64,000 bases of DNA from Halorubrum sp. BV1 (GTDB lineage: Archaea; Halobacteriota; Halobacteria; Halobacteriales; Haloferacaceae). Shown here piece by piece: positions 51,206-60,439 of the stretch; position 1 is the first letter of the stretch, and each line of letters opens with the position of its first letter. A program made the position numbers and the translations under genes. The stretch is from contig NZ_JQKV01000002.1 in assembly GCF_000746205.1 (NCBI RefSeq), positions 124,001-188,000 of the forward strand, given 5' to 3'. The notes beneath the pieces were generated by a model, which did not search any database, had not been told where the DNA came from, and saw nothing but the letters and a program-made list of their open reading frames with translations.

Positions 51206-52429
51206 TCAGTCCGCCGCCGACCCTCCGCCGAGTCTGCTCGCGGCCGCCGCGCCCTCGCGCTCGCGTTCCGTCAGGTAGCACTTCGGGTCCGGCGCGAACG
51301 GGTCGTCGTGTGCGGCGAGCGCTCGCAGGCGCGACCCGCCGCGACAGATGGACTGGTACGCGCAGTCGGCACAGCGCCCGGAGAGGTGTTCCTCGCGCTC
51401 GCGGAGCGCCGCGAGAAGCGGGTTCGACTCGTCGGACCAGATCGCGCCGAACGAGCGGTCCCTGACGTTCCCGAGCGAGTAGCCCTGCCAGAACTGCGTG
51501 AGGTGGACGTTGCCGACGGGGTCGACGTCGGCGACGCGCTCGCCGGTCGGGTCCCCGCCGTTGCGTTGGAGGTAGCGGTAGATCAGGCGAGCGCGGTCGG
51601 CCCCCAGCTCGCGGTCGGCGTACTCGACGAGATACCCCGCGTCGGCGTAGTTTCCGACGAGGAGCGTCTCGATCTCCTCGCCCGCGTCGTGGTACTCGCG
51701 CGTGAGGTCACACAGGTCGGAGACCGCCCGGCGGGTCGCCTCCGGGGAGAGGTCGACGTCGGAGATGTCCGCGCCCCGCCCGCCGTAATCGAGGTGGTAG
51801 AAACAGAACCGGTCGACGCCCACGTCGACGAGGAGGTCGACCACGCCGGCCAGATCCGCGACATTGTGTTCGGTGATCGTGTACCGGAGCCCCGTCTTCA
51901 GACCCACGTCGAGACACGCCTCGATCCCGCGGACCGCGGCGTCGAACGCGCCGTCCTCGCCGCGGATACGGTCGTTGCGATCGGGGAGTCCGTCGACGGA
52001 GACGCCGGCGTACTGCAGTCCCGCCCGCTTGAGTTCTCGGGCGCGCTCGCGGGTGAGAAGCGTCCCGTTCGTCGAGAGCACCGGGCGAATGCCGCGGTCG
52101 GCCGCGTACGCAACGAGTTCCGGGAGGTCCTCGCGGACGAGCGGCTCGCCGCCCGAAAACAGGAGGACGGGAGCGCCGAACTCGGCGAGGTCGTCGATGA
52201 GCGCCTTCCCCTCGGCGGTCGACAGTTCGTTCGACGCGCCTTCGCAGTCGGCCGCGGCGTAACAGTGTTCACAGTAGAGGTTACACCGCTTCGTCGTGTT
52301 CCACACAACAACCGGCCGGCGCTGTTTGTCCGCCGTGATCTGCGGCTTCGAGGAATCTTCGGCGGCGTCGTACCGTAGCCCGTCGCTCTCGGCGTCGAGC
52401 CCGCAGAGCAGTTTACTGACGGAGATCAT
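51206..52429 (-). CDS. Radical SAM/SPASM protein
   Basis: The 407-residue enzyme binds one 4Fe-4S cluster through the CxxxCxxC of TTKRCNLYCEHCYAAADCE and SAM by the glycine-rich SGGEPLVRED. A C-terminal SPASM region follows, with CADCAYQSICRGGSR and a late Cys in DPKCYL, holding auxiliary clusters. Such enzymes modify peptides or build cofactors. The ATG at 52429 overlaps the stop of a small gene (ATGA), so the two are translated together. Homologues next to small partners in haloarchaea are annotated as candidate RiPP maturases. Confidence 0.9.
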   Translation of the reverse strand: MISVSKLLCGLDAESDGLRYDAAEDSSKPQITADKQRRPVVVWNTTKRCNLYCEHCYAAADCEGASNELSTAEGKALIDDLAEFGAPVLLFSGGEPLVREDLPELVAYAADRGIRPVLSTNGTLLTRERARELKRAGLQYAGVSVDGLPDRNDRIRGEDGAFDAAVRGIEACLDVGLKTGLRYTITEHNVADLAGVVDLLVDVGVDRFCFYHLDYGGRGADISDVDLSPEATRRAVSDLCDLTREYHDAGEEIETLLVGNYADAGYLVEYADRELGADRARLIYRYLQRNGGDPTGERVADVDPVGNVHLTQFWQGYSLGNVRDRSFGAIWSDESNPLLAALREREEHLSGRCADCAYQSICRGGSRLRALAAHDDPFAPDPKCYLTEREREGAAAASRLGGGSAAD

Positions 52430-52722
52430 CGCAGTCCCTCCGCGCCGGCGGCCGCCGTGGCGTCGCCGGTGTCTCCGCGACCGTCGGCGAGTGGCTCTGC
52501 GACGTACCGATGCGTCTCGTCTGCGGGACACACCCAGATGTCGCGGGCGGACCGCGCGAACAGCGCGCTCGCCTCCTCGTGGGCGGCGTCCGGCGTCGGT
52601 GCCTCGACGGTGCCGACGTGCCGAAGCGGGTCGGCCTCCGCTTCGCGAACGAAGACCTCGAACCGCCGGCCGTCCGTCGAACGCGATCCCTCCTCAAGCG
52701 TCCGGTCCGTCTGCGTTCCCAT
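52426..52722 (-). CDS. Small partner of radical SAM enzyme (Htur_1727-like, PaaB-like)
   Basis: The 98-residue protein has a compact core: RRFEVFVREAEADPLRHVGT, then APTPDAAHEEASALFARSAR and DIWVCPADETHRYVAEPL. This resembles PaaB of the phenylacetate system, an all-beta/alpha small subunit, and I recall haloarchaeal members annotated as Htur_1727 family, radical-SAM-partnered candidate RiPP. One Cys (IWVCPADET) is conserved-looking. The C-terminus is Ala/Gly-rich. It precedes the radical SAM gene with a four-base overlap. Confidence 0.75.
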   Translation of the reverse strand: MGTQTDRTLEEGSRSTDGRRFEVFVREAEADPLRHVGTVEAPTPDAAHEEASALFARSARDIWVCPADETHRYVAEPLADGRGDTGDATAAAGAEGLR

Positions 52723-53078
52723 ACACCTACCTATAATCGACTACCCGAACGCGTTTCGCAGGTTCCCACAGCTATGCAACGCGGCCGAACAGGTTTGTGG
52801 GGATGTCAATCGGTTGATTCTCTGTCTCCGCTGTCCACTCGACGGCGCGGTAGCTCTTTCCATCGCAGGGCGTGGGTCACCGAGCGATGTACCGCTCTGC
52901 GTAAACGCCCGATGAATCGTTTCATCGAGGCAGTTCCGAACTTCACATAAAGAGAGCAGTTCGTTTCACGTCTCGAATAGGTTGCTCAGTGTACTACTGC
53001 CAACAGTGAGCGGGATGGATCAACTCGTATCGAATTTCCTCACGGCTCAGCAAGAAGTAGTGGTACGATGGACTCCAG
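52723..53078. other. Gene-free 356-bp interval beside the type I locus
   Basis: I see no coding region I can support on either strand. A TATA-like tataat at 52732-52737 lies close to the small partner gene. The rest is AT-richer and free of tRNA-end copies. It may be the far boundary of the type I island, but no repeat marks it. Confidence 0.5.
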
Positions 53079-53810
53079 TCAGAGGTCGTCCTCGGTGAAA
53101 ATCAGCCGCACGCTGTTCTCGTTCAGCCACTCGGCGTGTGCGTCATACTCAGGGTCGTACTCCGCGACGAGCGACCAAAACTCATCGTCGTGGTTCTTTT
53201 CTCGGAGGTGGGCGAGTTCGTGAACGACGACGTAGTCCACTACCTCTGGTGGAGCCATCATCAACCGCCAGTTGAGACTAATCGTTCCGGTCGTTGAACA
53301 GCTCCCCCACTTCGTCCGTTGGTTCCGAATCTCTATCTTCTCGTACGCAACGCCCATCTGCTCGGCGTAGTGGTCAGCTCGTTCAGCGAAGTGGTCGCGA
53401 GCCTCTCGTCGGTAGACGTTTTCCAGTACCCGCTTGACCGTGGACTGTTCGACCGTACTCTTTCTGAGACGAATCGATGCGTCGGTAATCGTGTGGCTTC
53501 GCGCCGGTTCGATGACCAGCTCCCGGTCGGTTCCGAGAAGTGGGAAGGTTTCGCCCGCCTCGAACGTCCGGTCGGGAATCTCTTTCCGGTACTTCTCGAA
53601 GCCGCGCTGTTTCTCGATGACCCACGCGGCGTTCTCTCGGAGAACCTCCGTCGGTCGAACATCGGCGGAGGCCGGCACGGTGACAGTCACACCGTGAATA
53701 TCCACATCGATGCGTGGTTTCGTCGCGTCCGAACTCTGGCGTACCCCAAACTCGATGCGGTTCCCCAACAGGTCGATTGTCCGACGGTCTGACGATTGGG
53801 ACTTAGCCAT
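53079..53810 (-). CDS. YgjP-like metallopeptidase (DUF45/M48 type)
   Basis: The 243-residue protein has the zinc motif HELAHLREKNHDDEFW (HExxH plus downstream His) with the preceding WGSCSTTGTISLNWRLMM segment typical of YgjP-like proteins. It starts inside the end of hsdR, overlapping by eight bases, the same overlap length as at the two upstream junctions. It is therefore a fourth cistron of the type I operon. Such peptidases often sit beside type I restriction genes; one idea is that they trim or remove the nuclease subunit, but this is inference. Confidence 0.88.
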   Translation of the reverse strand: MAKSQSSDRRTIDLLGNRIEFGVRQSSDATKPRIDVDIHGVTVTVPASADVRPTEVLRENAAWVIEKQRGFEKYRKEIPDRTFEAGETFPLLGTDRELVIEPARSHTITDASIRLRKSTVEQSTVKRVLENVYRREARDHFAERADHYAEQMGVAYEKIEIRNQRTKWGSCSTTGTISLNWRLMMAPPEVVDYVVVHELAHLREKNHDDEFWSLVAEYDPEYDAHAEWLNENSVRLIFTEDDL

Positions 53811-56763
53811 CGTTCTGAATGAGGTAGTTCCTGACGGCGTCCACGAAGTCGTCGTCATCCTGAATCAGGTGGCCGAGGTCGTACTCGACGACGAGAACGT
53901 CGAGCAGGATTCGTTCAATCTCCGAGATAGTCTGCTGGTTCGTTTTCCAGCCCGCGTACCCTCGGTCAACCCGCTCTTGGAACTGTGAGACTATCTCCGC
54001 TGCGACCTCCTCCGCCTGTTCATCGGATGCTATCGCGTCTGGCGTCTCCTCGGTCAGATGGGTGTAGATCGCGAACTCGGCGGCGTCCATCCCCTCGTCT
54101 TCGGCCTCTTTCTCGACCGCAAGCACCTCCGTTTCGACCGATTTCAGCGCCTCGACCGCCTCGGGGTCGCTGATGTTGTCTCCCTGCCAGCGTTCCACGA
54201 TGTCCGTGACGCGCTCGCTCAGTCGTTTGTATCGGGGGTTCCGGTTCTCCCGCGGGTGAAGGTGTTCCCGTGTCGCGTGGGCAATCTGTGACGCTTTCAC
54301 GCCGGGGTTGTCGAGTCCCTCCACTTCTTCGAGGTACTCTTCACCAAGCGTGTACGTGGGGAAGTCGCGCTTAATCTCCGTGATTTCCACGTTGTCTCCG
54401 ATGATGTCGCGCGTCTTCTCGCGCATATCCTCCTCGGGGTCGTCCTCACCCGCCGTCGTGCGCTTGAACGCGACGTGGATACGGCTCAGCCACTTGTAGT
54501 CGTCCTCGATACCCTCACTCACGATCCGTCCATCGGGCGCGACGGCCTCGTAGAGGTTCTGAAGGCGACGAAAGCCCTGTTTGAACTGCCGACGTTCGGG
54601 ATGCGTGGAGACGCGCTCGACCGCCTCGTAGGTGGCCTCTTGGGAGTCAGTCTGCGGGATGCCGTCGAAGATACTCAGGACGGTCTCCAGCTGGTCGGTG
54701 AGGTCGTCGAACAGCTCGTCTTTGTCGCGGGCGGCGTACGCCTTCGTCTCGGCGTCGTAGTCGAGCGCCTCGTCGATGTTCTCGAACACGCCCTGGAAGT
54801 CCACAATCTCACCGTTTTCTTTCCCCTCCGCGGGACGGTTCGTCCGGGCGATTGCCTGCATGAGGTTGTGGTTCTTCAGGTTCCGGTCGAGGTACATCGT
54901 CTTCAGAACCGGAGCGTCGAAGCCCGTCAACAGCATATTGTGAACGACCAGCAGTTTCGGGTTCTCCTCGTCTTTGAACTCCGAGATGATGCTGTCGCGC
55001 TCCTCTGAGTCCGTGTGGAACTGCTTGATGAGGTCGGGGTCGTCCTTGTTCGACGTGTAGAGAACCTCGATTTCGTCCTCGCTCCGGCGCTCGACGAGAC
55101 GCTCGCCGTACATCGCGGCTGACCGGCGACTCGGAGTGACGACCATCCCCTTCCAGCCGTTCGGGGCAACGTGTTCGTCGTAGTGGGCGTCGATTTCGGC
55201 GACTGCGCGGTCTACCCGCGGTTCCAGTTCGGCCATAGTCCGACTGGTCACGGTTTCCTGTATGAACTCTCGCTTCTCGTCGGTCGTCATCCCGCGGAAC
55301 TCGTGTTCGAACTCCTCGTCGAGTCCGGCTTCGTCAATATCCCACTCCATCTCGTGTCGGAGCGTGAAGTAGACGGGGAGAATCAGGCCGTCGTCGATGC
55401 CCTGCTTGACCGAGTAGCGGTGGAGGTAGTCCTCGCCTTCGGGAGAGAACTCGCGGAAGGTGTTCTTGTCCGTCTCGCGTTCCCCCTCGCGGACGGGTGT
55501 GCCGGTAAACCCGAAGTGGGTACTGTCGGGTACCGCCGCATCGAGTCGGCTTCCTAAGTCGGCTTCCATGAAGCGGTGGGCTTCGTCGGACATGACCACG
55601 ACTTCGTCGTTGCCCTGTACGTCGGGGTCAACGTCCTCGAACTTCTGGATGGTCGTGAGAACCAGCTGGCTCTGCCCCTCCTCGATGAGTTGTTGCAGGT
55701 GGTCGATGCTCTCGGCTTCTTCCCACTGTTCGAGCGAGAGGTTCGCCAGCTGGTCGCGCATCTGGCTGTTGAGCTTGTCCGTATCGACGATGATGAAGAC
55801 CTGCGGGTTCCGGACGACGTCGCTCCGTGAGAGGAGGTTCTCGGCGGCGTACAGCATCGTGAACGACTTGCCCGACCCTTGGGTGTGCCAGATGAGGCCG
55901 CGGTCGTGTTCACCCTCCCGAACGCGGTCGAGGATGCGGTTCACCGCGTAGTACTGCATGTATCGCGGGACGATTTTCGCGTCGCCGCCGGCTCGCTTCT
56001 CGTAGAAGACGAAGTGTTTCAGCAAGTCGAGAATCGTCTGCGGGTTGCACAGCGCCCGCACCGCCTGCCGCATCTCGTTGTCGTCCGCGAACACCTCCGG
56101 GGCGTCGTTCCACGGCTCGTAGAACTCCCTTGGAGCGCCGACTGAACCGTAGCGCAGTTCCATCGTGTCGGCGGCGACGTTGAACAGACCGGGAACGAAC
56201 AGCCGGGGGACGTCCTCCTCGTAGTTCTTGAGGTCGCGGACGGCGTCGTGCCAGTCGTTGTCCTGTGCGCGGCTCTTGAGTTCCATCGTCACGAGCGGAA
56301 TCCCGTTGACGAACAGATTCACGTCCGGTCGGATGGTCGTCTCGCGGGAGACGGAGAACTGGTTCACCGCGTGGAAGCGATTGTTCTCGGGATTCTCGTG
56401 GTCGATGAGGTCGACGTAGACCGTCTCGCTCGTCCCGTCGTCGCGCTGGACGGAGAAGCTCTTGCCCTTATCGAGGAGGCGGTAGAACCCGCGATTGCCG
56501 TCCATGAGGTTCTCCGAATCGAGGTCGCGACGAAGCGAGGAAACGAACTTATCCACGTTGTCCTCGGTCACGTTCTCGTTCAACGCGACGATCTGCTCGG
56601 CAAGGAGGTTCCAGTAGATTACTTCGTGGCTGTCTCGCTCGTAGGCCTGATCGAGAACGTTCGCACCTCGCCCGCCGTCCTGTCCGTGCGTCTCCCATCC
56701 GACGCCGTCGAGCCACGAGAGGAGCGAGCGTTCGACGCCGCCCTCGGACGGGATTCTACCCAT
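53803..56763 (-). CDS. hsdR: Type I restriction enzyme, R subunit
   Basis: The 986-residue protein contains the nuclease core (RPDVNLFVNGIPLVTMELKS, the Asp...Glu-x-Lys pattern) at its N-terminal third. The helicase motor follows: Walker A HTQGSGKSFTML, DEAH box VVMSDEAHRFME and later SF2 motifs (TGFDAPVLKTMYLDR, MQAIARTNRPA). It moves DNA using ATP and cuts it at a distance from the recognition site. Its ATG overlaps the hsdS stop by eight bases. Confidence 0.95.
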   Translation of the reverse strand: MGRIPSEGGVERSLLSWLDGVGWETHGQDGGRGANVLDQAYERDSHEVIYWNLLAEQIVALNENVTEDNVDKFVSSLRRDLDSENLMDGNRGFYRLLDKGKSFSVQRDDGTSETVYVDLIDHENPENNRFHAVNQFSVSRETTIRPDVNLFVNGIPLVTMELKSRAQDNDWHDAVRDLKNYEEDVPRLFVPGLFNVAADTMELRYGSVGAPREFYEPWNDAPEVFADDNEMRQAVRALCNPQTILDLLKHFVFYEKRAGGDAKIVPRYMQYYAVNRILDRVREGEHDRGLIWHTQGSGKSFTMLYAAENLLSRSDVVRNPQVFIIVDTDKLNSQMRDQLANLSLEQWEEAESIDHLQQLIEEGQSQLVLTTIQKFEDVDPDVQGNDEVVVMSDEAHRFMEADLGSRLDAAVPDSTHFGFTGTPVREGERETDKNTFREFSPEGEDYLHRYSVKQGIDDGLILPVYFTLRHEMEWDIDEAGLDEEFEHEFRGMTTDEKREFIQETVTSRTMAELEPRVDRAVAEIDAHYDEHVAPNGWKGMVVTPSRRSAAMYGERLVERRSEDEIEVLYTSNKDDPDLIKQFHTDSEERDSIISEFKDEENPKLLVVHNMLLTGFDAPVLKTMYLDRNLKNHNLMQAIARTNRPAEGKENGEIVDFQGVFENIDEALDYDAETKAYAARDKDELFDDLTDQLETVLSIFDGIPQTDSQEATYEAVERVSTHPERRQFKQGFRRLQNLYEAVAPDGRIVSEGIEDDYKWLSRIHVAFKRTTAGEDDPEEDMREKTRDIIGDNVEITEIKRDFPTYTLGEEYLEEVEGLDNPGVKASQIAHATREHLHPRENRNPRYKRLSERVTDIVERWQGDNISDPEAVEALKSVETEVLAVEKEAEDEGMDAAEFAIYTHLTEETPDAIASDEQAEEVAAEIVSQFQERVDRGYAGWKTNQQTISEIERILLDVLVVEYDLGHLIQDDDDFVDAVRNYLIQNDG

Positions 56764-58039
56764 GTTGTGCGATTTCGTCTGGCACCTCTATGGTAGTGTC
56801 GGTCGTGCGGACTGTTCCCGAAAGGAGGTCTTGCATTAGACCGCGTTTGAGGGATTGGTATTGTTTCTTCGTAGTTTTGTTTTCATCAATAGACTCGTCT
56901 ACAGTATTCATTATACGAACGATCGAGACCTGTTCCTCAATTGGCGGAACGAGCACATCAAATTTCTCGATTATCCCTTTACTGATGTTCTGCTGACCCG
57001 AACCGGCACTTAGTGATTCGAGACGAGTTGAGAGGAAGTTTAGTTGGTGGAAAAGGAACTCACCCCTAATCTCGTCTGTGGTAACAACACCACAGCAGGC
57101 CTGATTCGTGGTAGCCTCAATATCGAGCAAGGACACTTCTCCCGTCGTCGCTCCATACATAGCGATTAGAATAGTTCCGGGAGAGAACAGCCGTGCTGTC
57201 GATTCTTCGAATCCCTTCTCAGTGATTGTTTGTTCTGTTTCTGTCACCCGATACTGAGACAGTTCTCCTGTCTTCACCCAAGGAATATCACCGCCATAGT
57301 ACTCCGGAACATCTGTATCTGGGGTTCCACCCGCTTGAATTTGGGATGTAACTTCAGAGAGTTTTGAAACCTCCCAACTCTCCGGTATTTCACCATATTT
57401 ACTCGATTTAAATTGGTCGTGTTGATTGTATCCTTCGAAGAACAGGGTTTGATATAGTCCCTGTTTCAGTCGATTCAATTGGAATATTATCTCCTCCGTC
57501 TTCTCAATCGCCCGGTCAACCGTATAGAGTACGGTGGCAATTTTGCGCTGTTCGGGGAGTGGGGGAAGGTCAAAACTGAACTTACTGAACAGGTTCCACG
57601 AGGTTCGTGGCATCCGCGTACCTGCTGAGGTACGTCGAGCGTAGTCGTATGCGGGCTTAGAACTCAGGCGGTACAATAGCCACTTGGAGTTCACACCGGA
57701 CTCCGCGACTATCGGAAAAATGTCTGTTGAGGCTACTCCCTCAAACTCGGGTTGTGCCGACTTTTCCAGATTTGGACGAAGTTTCGCAAAGAGAATATCC
57801 CCTGCCTCAAATCGCCGCTTTGTACTTGAGAGGTCGTCAAGAGGCTCCCAATCAGGAACCGGATTGTTAGGGTCAATATGCTCCAATCCAACGTGTTTCT
57901 CTAACGCTATCTTCTGTGGGTCAACGTTGTCTGACCGTTTGTACGCTACATCGTGGAGTTGGATTTTCTCCCAATCCTGTCCCTGTTCACCACCCTTCTC
58001 TTGTTGAGCGAACTCATCCAGCGTCAACTCCTCACTCAT
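56756..58039 (-). CDS. hsdS: Type I restriction enzyme, S (specificity) subunit
   Basis: The 427-residue protein has two target-recognition domains separated by a conserved helical spacer: PPLPEQRKIATVLYTVDRAI (about 155-175), and a matching PPIEEQVSIVRIMNTVDESI near the C-terminus. Each TRD reads half of a bipartite DNA site. It is AT-richer than its neighbours, as is usual for specificity genes, which exchange TRDs between strains. The site cannot be predicted. It overlaps hsdM and hsdR by eight bases each. Confidence 0.94.
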   Translation of the reverse strand: MSEELTLDEFAQQEKGGEQGQDWEKIQLHDVAYKRSDNVDPQKIALEKHVGLEHIDPNNPVPDWEPLDDLSSTKRRFEAGDILFAKLRPNLEKSAQPEFEGVASTDIFPIVAESGVNSKWLLYRLSSKPAYDYARRTSAGTRMPRTSWNLFSKFSFDLPPLPEQRKIATVLYTVDRAIEKTEEIIFQLNRLKQGLYQTLFFEGYNQHDQFKSSKYGEIPESWEVSKLSEVTSQIQAGGTPDTDVPEYYGGDIPWVKTGELSQYRVTETEQTITEKGFEESTARLFSPGTILIAMYGATTGEVSLLDIEATTNQACCGVVTTDEIRGEFLFHQLNFLSTRLESLSAGSGQQNISKGIIEKFDVLVPPIEEQVSIVRIMNTVDESIDENKTTKKQYQSLKRGLMQDLLSGTVRTTDTTIEVPDEIAQHG

Positions 58040-59534
58040 AGTTTAACGCCTCCATATGATCGCTCATCGTCGCCTCGATCTCATCACGCTCGGCCTGCAA
58101 TTCGCGCAGTTTCGCCAGTTCCTCCCCGACGTCAATATCCTCCTCCGGCTCAGTCGTATCCACGTACAGCGCGATGTTGAGGTTGTAGTCGTTCTCTCGA
58201 ATCTCATCGAGCGACACCGTGCGGCTCACGCGCTCCTCGGTCGTCCACTCGCGGAAGTTCCCAACGATGTGGTCGAGGCCGTCCTCCGTGAGTTCGTTCT
58301 GGTTCGATAGCTCCTCGTAGAAGTCCTCGTCTGCGGCGTGAATGAACTGCACAGCGTCCTCGCGCTCGGCGGGCTTGTCCGTGTTCAACACCAGAACCGC
58401 GGAGGGAATCGAGTTGTTCTGGAACAGATTCCCGGGAAGCCCGACGATGGCCTCCACCATATCGTTCTCCAGCATCGGCTTCCGATACCGCGACTCGTGC
58501 TTGCGGAACAGCACACCGTGCGGAATAACGATGGCGGCCTTCCCCCCGGCCTCGTCGCGCTCGGGACGCTTGAGTTGGTTCGCCATGTGCATGATGAACG
58601 CGTAATCGCCCCGATCGGCACGCGGGAGTTTCTCGTGCCAGTCGAAGCGCCCATACGGGTCGTCTTGGAGGTCGTCTTTCGCCCAATCTGCCGAGAACGG
58701 GAAGTTCGCGAGGACGCGGTCGAAACGCGTGAGTTCGTTCTCCTCGTCGTTCATGAAGGCGGGATTTGAGAGCGAGTCCTCACGCTGAATCTCTCCATCG
58801 AGGCCGTGGATAGAGAGGTTCATCTTCGCAATCGCGGCAATATCGGGATTCACCTCCTGTCCGGTGAAGGTCAGCTTCGTCGGGTCACCGCCCTGCTCCT
58901 CGCGATAGTACCGAGCCGCCTCGATGAGCATCCCCCCCGATCCGACCGTCGGGTCGTGGAACGTCATTCCGTCCTCGAACGCGTCCACGAGCCGGACGCA
59001 GAGGTTGACGATGTGCGGGGGCGTGAAGAACTGTCCACCGGACTTGCCCTCCTCCTCCGCGAAGTGACGCACTAAGTCCATGTACGCCTCGCCGAGCATA
59101 TCCGGTGGGATACTGTCCCGGTCAAGGTCGTACTTCGAGAGGTGTTCGACCAGCCGACCGAGCCGGTCGTCGTCCAAGGCGTCGGCGTCGATGTAGTCGG
59201 CGCGAAACACGCCGGTCAGCTCCGGGTTCGCTTCGGTGAGCGCGTCGAATGCCTCGTTCAGCGCTTGGTCGATGTTGTCGTTGACTGCGCGAATGTCCTC
59301 CCACAGGTAGCCTTCAGGGACGACAGGAATGTTGTACAGTTTCTCTCGGCGTGCGAAATCCTCGCCGTACTCATCGAGGTTCTCGGCGTACTGCTTCTCG
59401 AACTCGTCGGAGATCGACTTGTAGTAGACGAGCGGGAGGATGAACTCCTTGTAGTCGGTGGGGTCGACGGCGTCTCGAATAATGTCGGCACATTTGAAGA
59501 GATGGGATTCGAGGTCGTCCAAGGAGAGTGGCAT
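58032..59534 (-). CDS. hsdM: Type I modification methyltransferase, M subunit
   Basis: The 500-residue N6-adenine methyltransferase has a helical N-terminal domain, then motif I TFHDPTVGSGGMLIEAA and the catalytic motif IV position read as VLANFPFSADW, where the usual NPPF is NFPF (second residue Phe). The conserved PDMLGEAYMDLVRHFAEEE and GGQFFTPPHIVNLCVRL match HsdM. The promoter is a TATA-like acatatcac about 25 bases before the ATG on the minus strand. It is the first gene of the operon. Confidence 0.94.
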   Translation of the reverse strand: MPLSLDDLESHLFKCADIIRDAVDPTDYKEFILPLVYYKSISDEFEKQYAENLDEYGEDFARREKLYNIPVVPEGYLWEDIRAVNDNIDQALNEAFDALTEANPELTGVFRADYIDADALDDDRLGRLVEHLSKYDLDRDSIPPDMLGEAYMDLVRHFAEEEGKSGGQFFTPPHIVNLCVRLVDAFEDGMTFHDPTVGSGGMLIEAARYYREEQGGDPTKLTFTGQEVNPDIAAIAKMNLSIHGLDGEIQREDSLSNPAFMNDEENELTRFDRVLANFPFSADWAKDDLQDDPYGRFDWHEKLPRADRGDYAFIMHMANQLKRPERDEAGGKAAIVIPHGVLFRKHESRYRKPMLENDMVEAIVGLPGNLFQNNSIPSAVLVLNTDKPAEREDAVQFIHAADEDFYEELSNQNELTEDGLDHIVGNFREWTTEERVSRTVSLDEIRENDYNLNIALYVDTTEPEEDIDVGEELAKLRELQAERDEIEATMSDHMEALNYE

Positions 59535-59743
59535 ACTACTTTCGTCCGGGGGAAGTGTGATATGTTCTGCGGTAGCGCCGACTATCCCGCCACCAGACTC
59601 ACCGATCCGCGAGTCTACCGCATCGTAATCGCTGTACGTGACGGATCCGAACGCGCCGACCGAATGTCAGTGAACGTAGATTCACCCCGCAAATCGCATG
59701 ACTGCCTAGAGATTGTCCGCTTCAGAAGATGTCGGTGAGCGTA
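59535..59743. other. Promoter and gene-free part of the hsd/tRNA-Val interval
   Basis: The 339 bases between hsdM and tRNA-Val contain the hsd promoter at about 59555-59564 and, further on, a tRNA-end copy. I see no coding region here on either strand. Confidence 0.6.
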
Positions 59744-59764
59744 TGGGTGGGGCGGATTCGAACC
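59744..59764 (-). repeat. Partial copy of the tRNA-Val 3' end
   Basis: These 21 bases (TGGGTGGGGCGGATTCGAACC on the plus strand, here described by position) match the tRNA-Val 3' end at 59874-59895 apart from one missing T. They lie 110 bases from the gene on its 3' side, where integrative elements leave duplicated attachment sites. Confidence 0.75.
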
Positions 59765-59873
59765 TCGGTCGCTCCGCTCGCTGTCGCTCACGTCGCTCCC
59801 TGCTTCGAACCCGCAACACCAGTTCGTCCACGCGGACCGCTCGCTGTCGCTCGCGGTTGCGAGGAATCAGAAG

Positions 59874-59948
59874 TGGGTTGGGGCGGATTCGAACCGCCGA
59901 CCTGCTCCGTGTGAAGGAGCCGTCATAACCTGGCTAGACCACCAACCC
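59874..59948 (-). tRNA. tRNA-Val(CAC)
   Basis: The 75-nt cloverleaf reads on the minus strand: acceptor GGGTTGG paired with CCAACCC, anticodon stem GCTCC/GGAGC around TTCACAC with anticodon CAC, T arm GGCGG-TTCGAAT-CCGCC and discriminator A. A TATA-like cttaag lies about 30 bases upstream near 59980. Its 3' end faces the type I restriction operon. Confidence 0.95.
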
Positions 59949-60046
59949 GCTCGTGTCGAGGTATCCGACCTCGCGACTTAAGGGTTACTTTACACCGACA
60001 ACGTGGCCCGCCAGCGGCCCGCGCGGACGGGAAACAGAAAGCCGCC

Positions 60047-60328
60047 TTACTCGTCCGTCGCCGCGTCGTGGCCACGGTACTCTTTCACGCGGGTGCGCGC
60101 CGACGCGACCGCGTCGCGGGCTTCGCCCTCCGCACGCTCCTCTAACTCCTTGAGATCTGCCTGTATCCGATCGAGTCGCGACGGCTCGGGCTCCGGCTCG
60201 TCTTCCTCTCGACCCACCAGCTCTTTCACTCGCGCTTCGACCGGCTCCAGTTCCTCTTTGACCCCCTCTTTCGCGTGCTCGGCAGCGCGGCCGAGGTAGT
60301 ATCGCGCGTCTTCGAAGTGCTTGCTCAT
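60047..60328 (-). CDS. Small helical haloarchaeal protein (DUF7553-like)
   Basis: The 93-residue protein is charged and helical throughout: MSKHFEDARYYLGRAAEHAK, EELEPVEARVKELVGREEDE, RIQADLKELEERAEGEARDA. It probably forms a coiled coil. I recall homologues catalogued as DUF7553. There are no cysteines or membrane segments, and the function is unknown. The ATG at 60328 is the only good start. Confidence 0.72.
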   Translation of the reverse strand: MSKHFEDARYYLGRAAEHAKEGVKEELEPVEARVKELVGREEDEPEPEPSRLDRIQADLKELEERAEGEARDAVASARTRVKEYRGHDAATDE

Positions 60329-60439
60329 ATCTGCCCTTTAGCGAAGGACAAATAAAGCCCTTGTGGCGCGTGGCTCCGGAGATCGCACCGCGGCTCACGG
60401 CGATCACGATTGCGGCGACGGCGGGGACGGCGCGGTCGC

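Noticed and set aside
52740..52960. Possible transposase remnant beside the radical SAM genes
   Set aside because: Several short frames are open, but none showed a motif or family resemblance that I could name.
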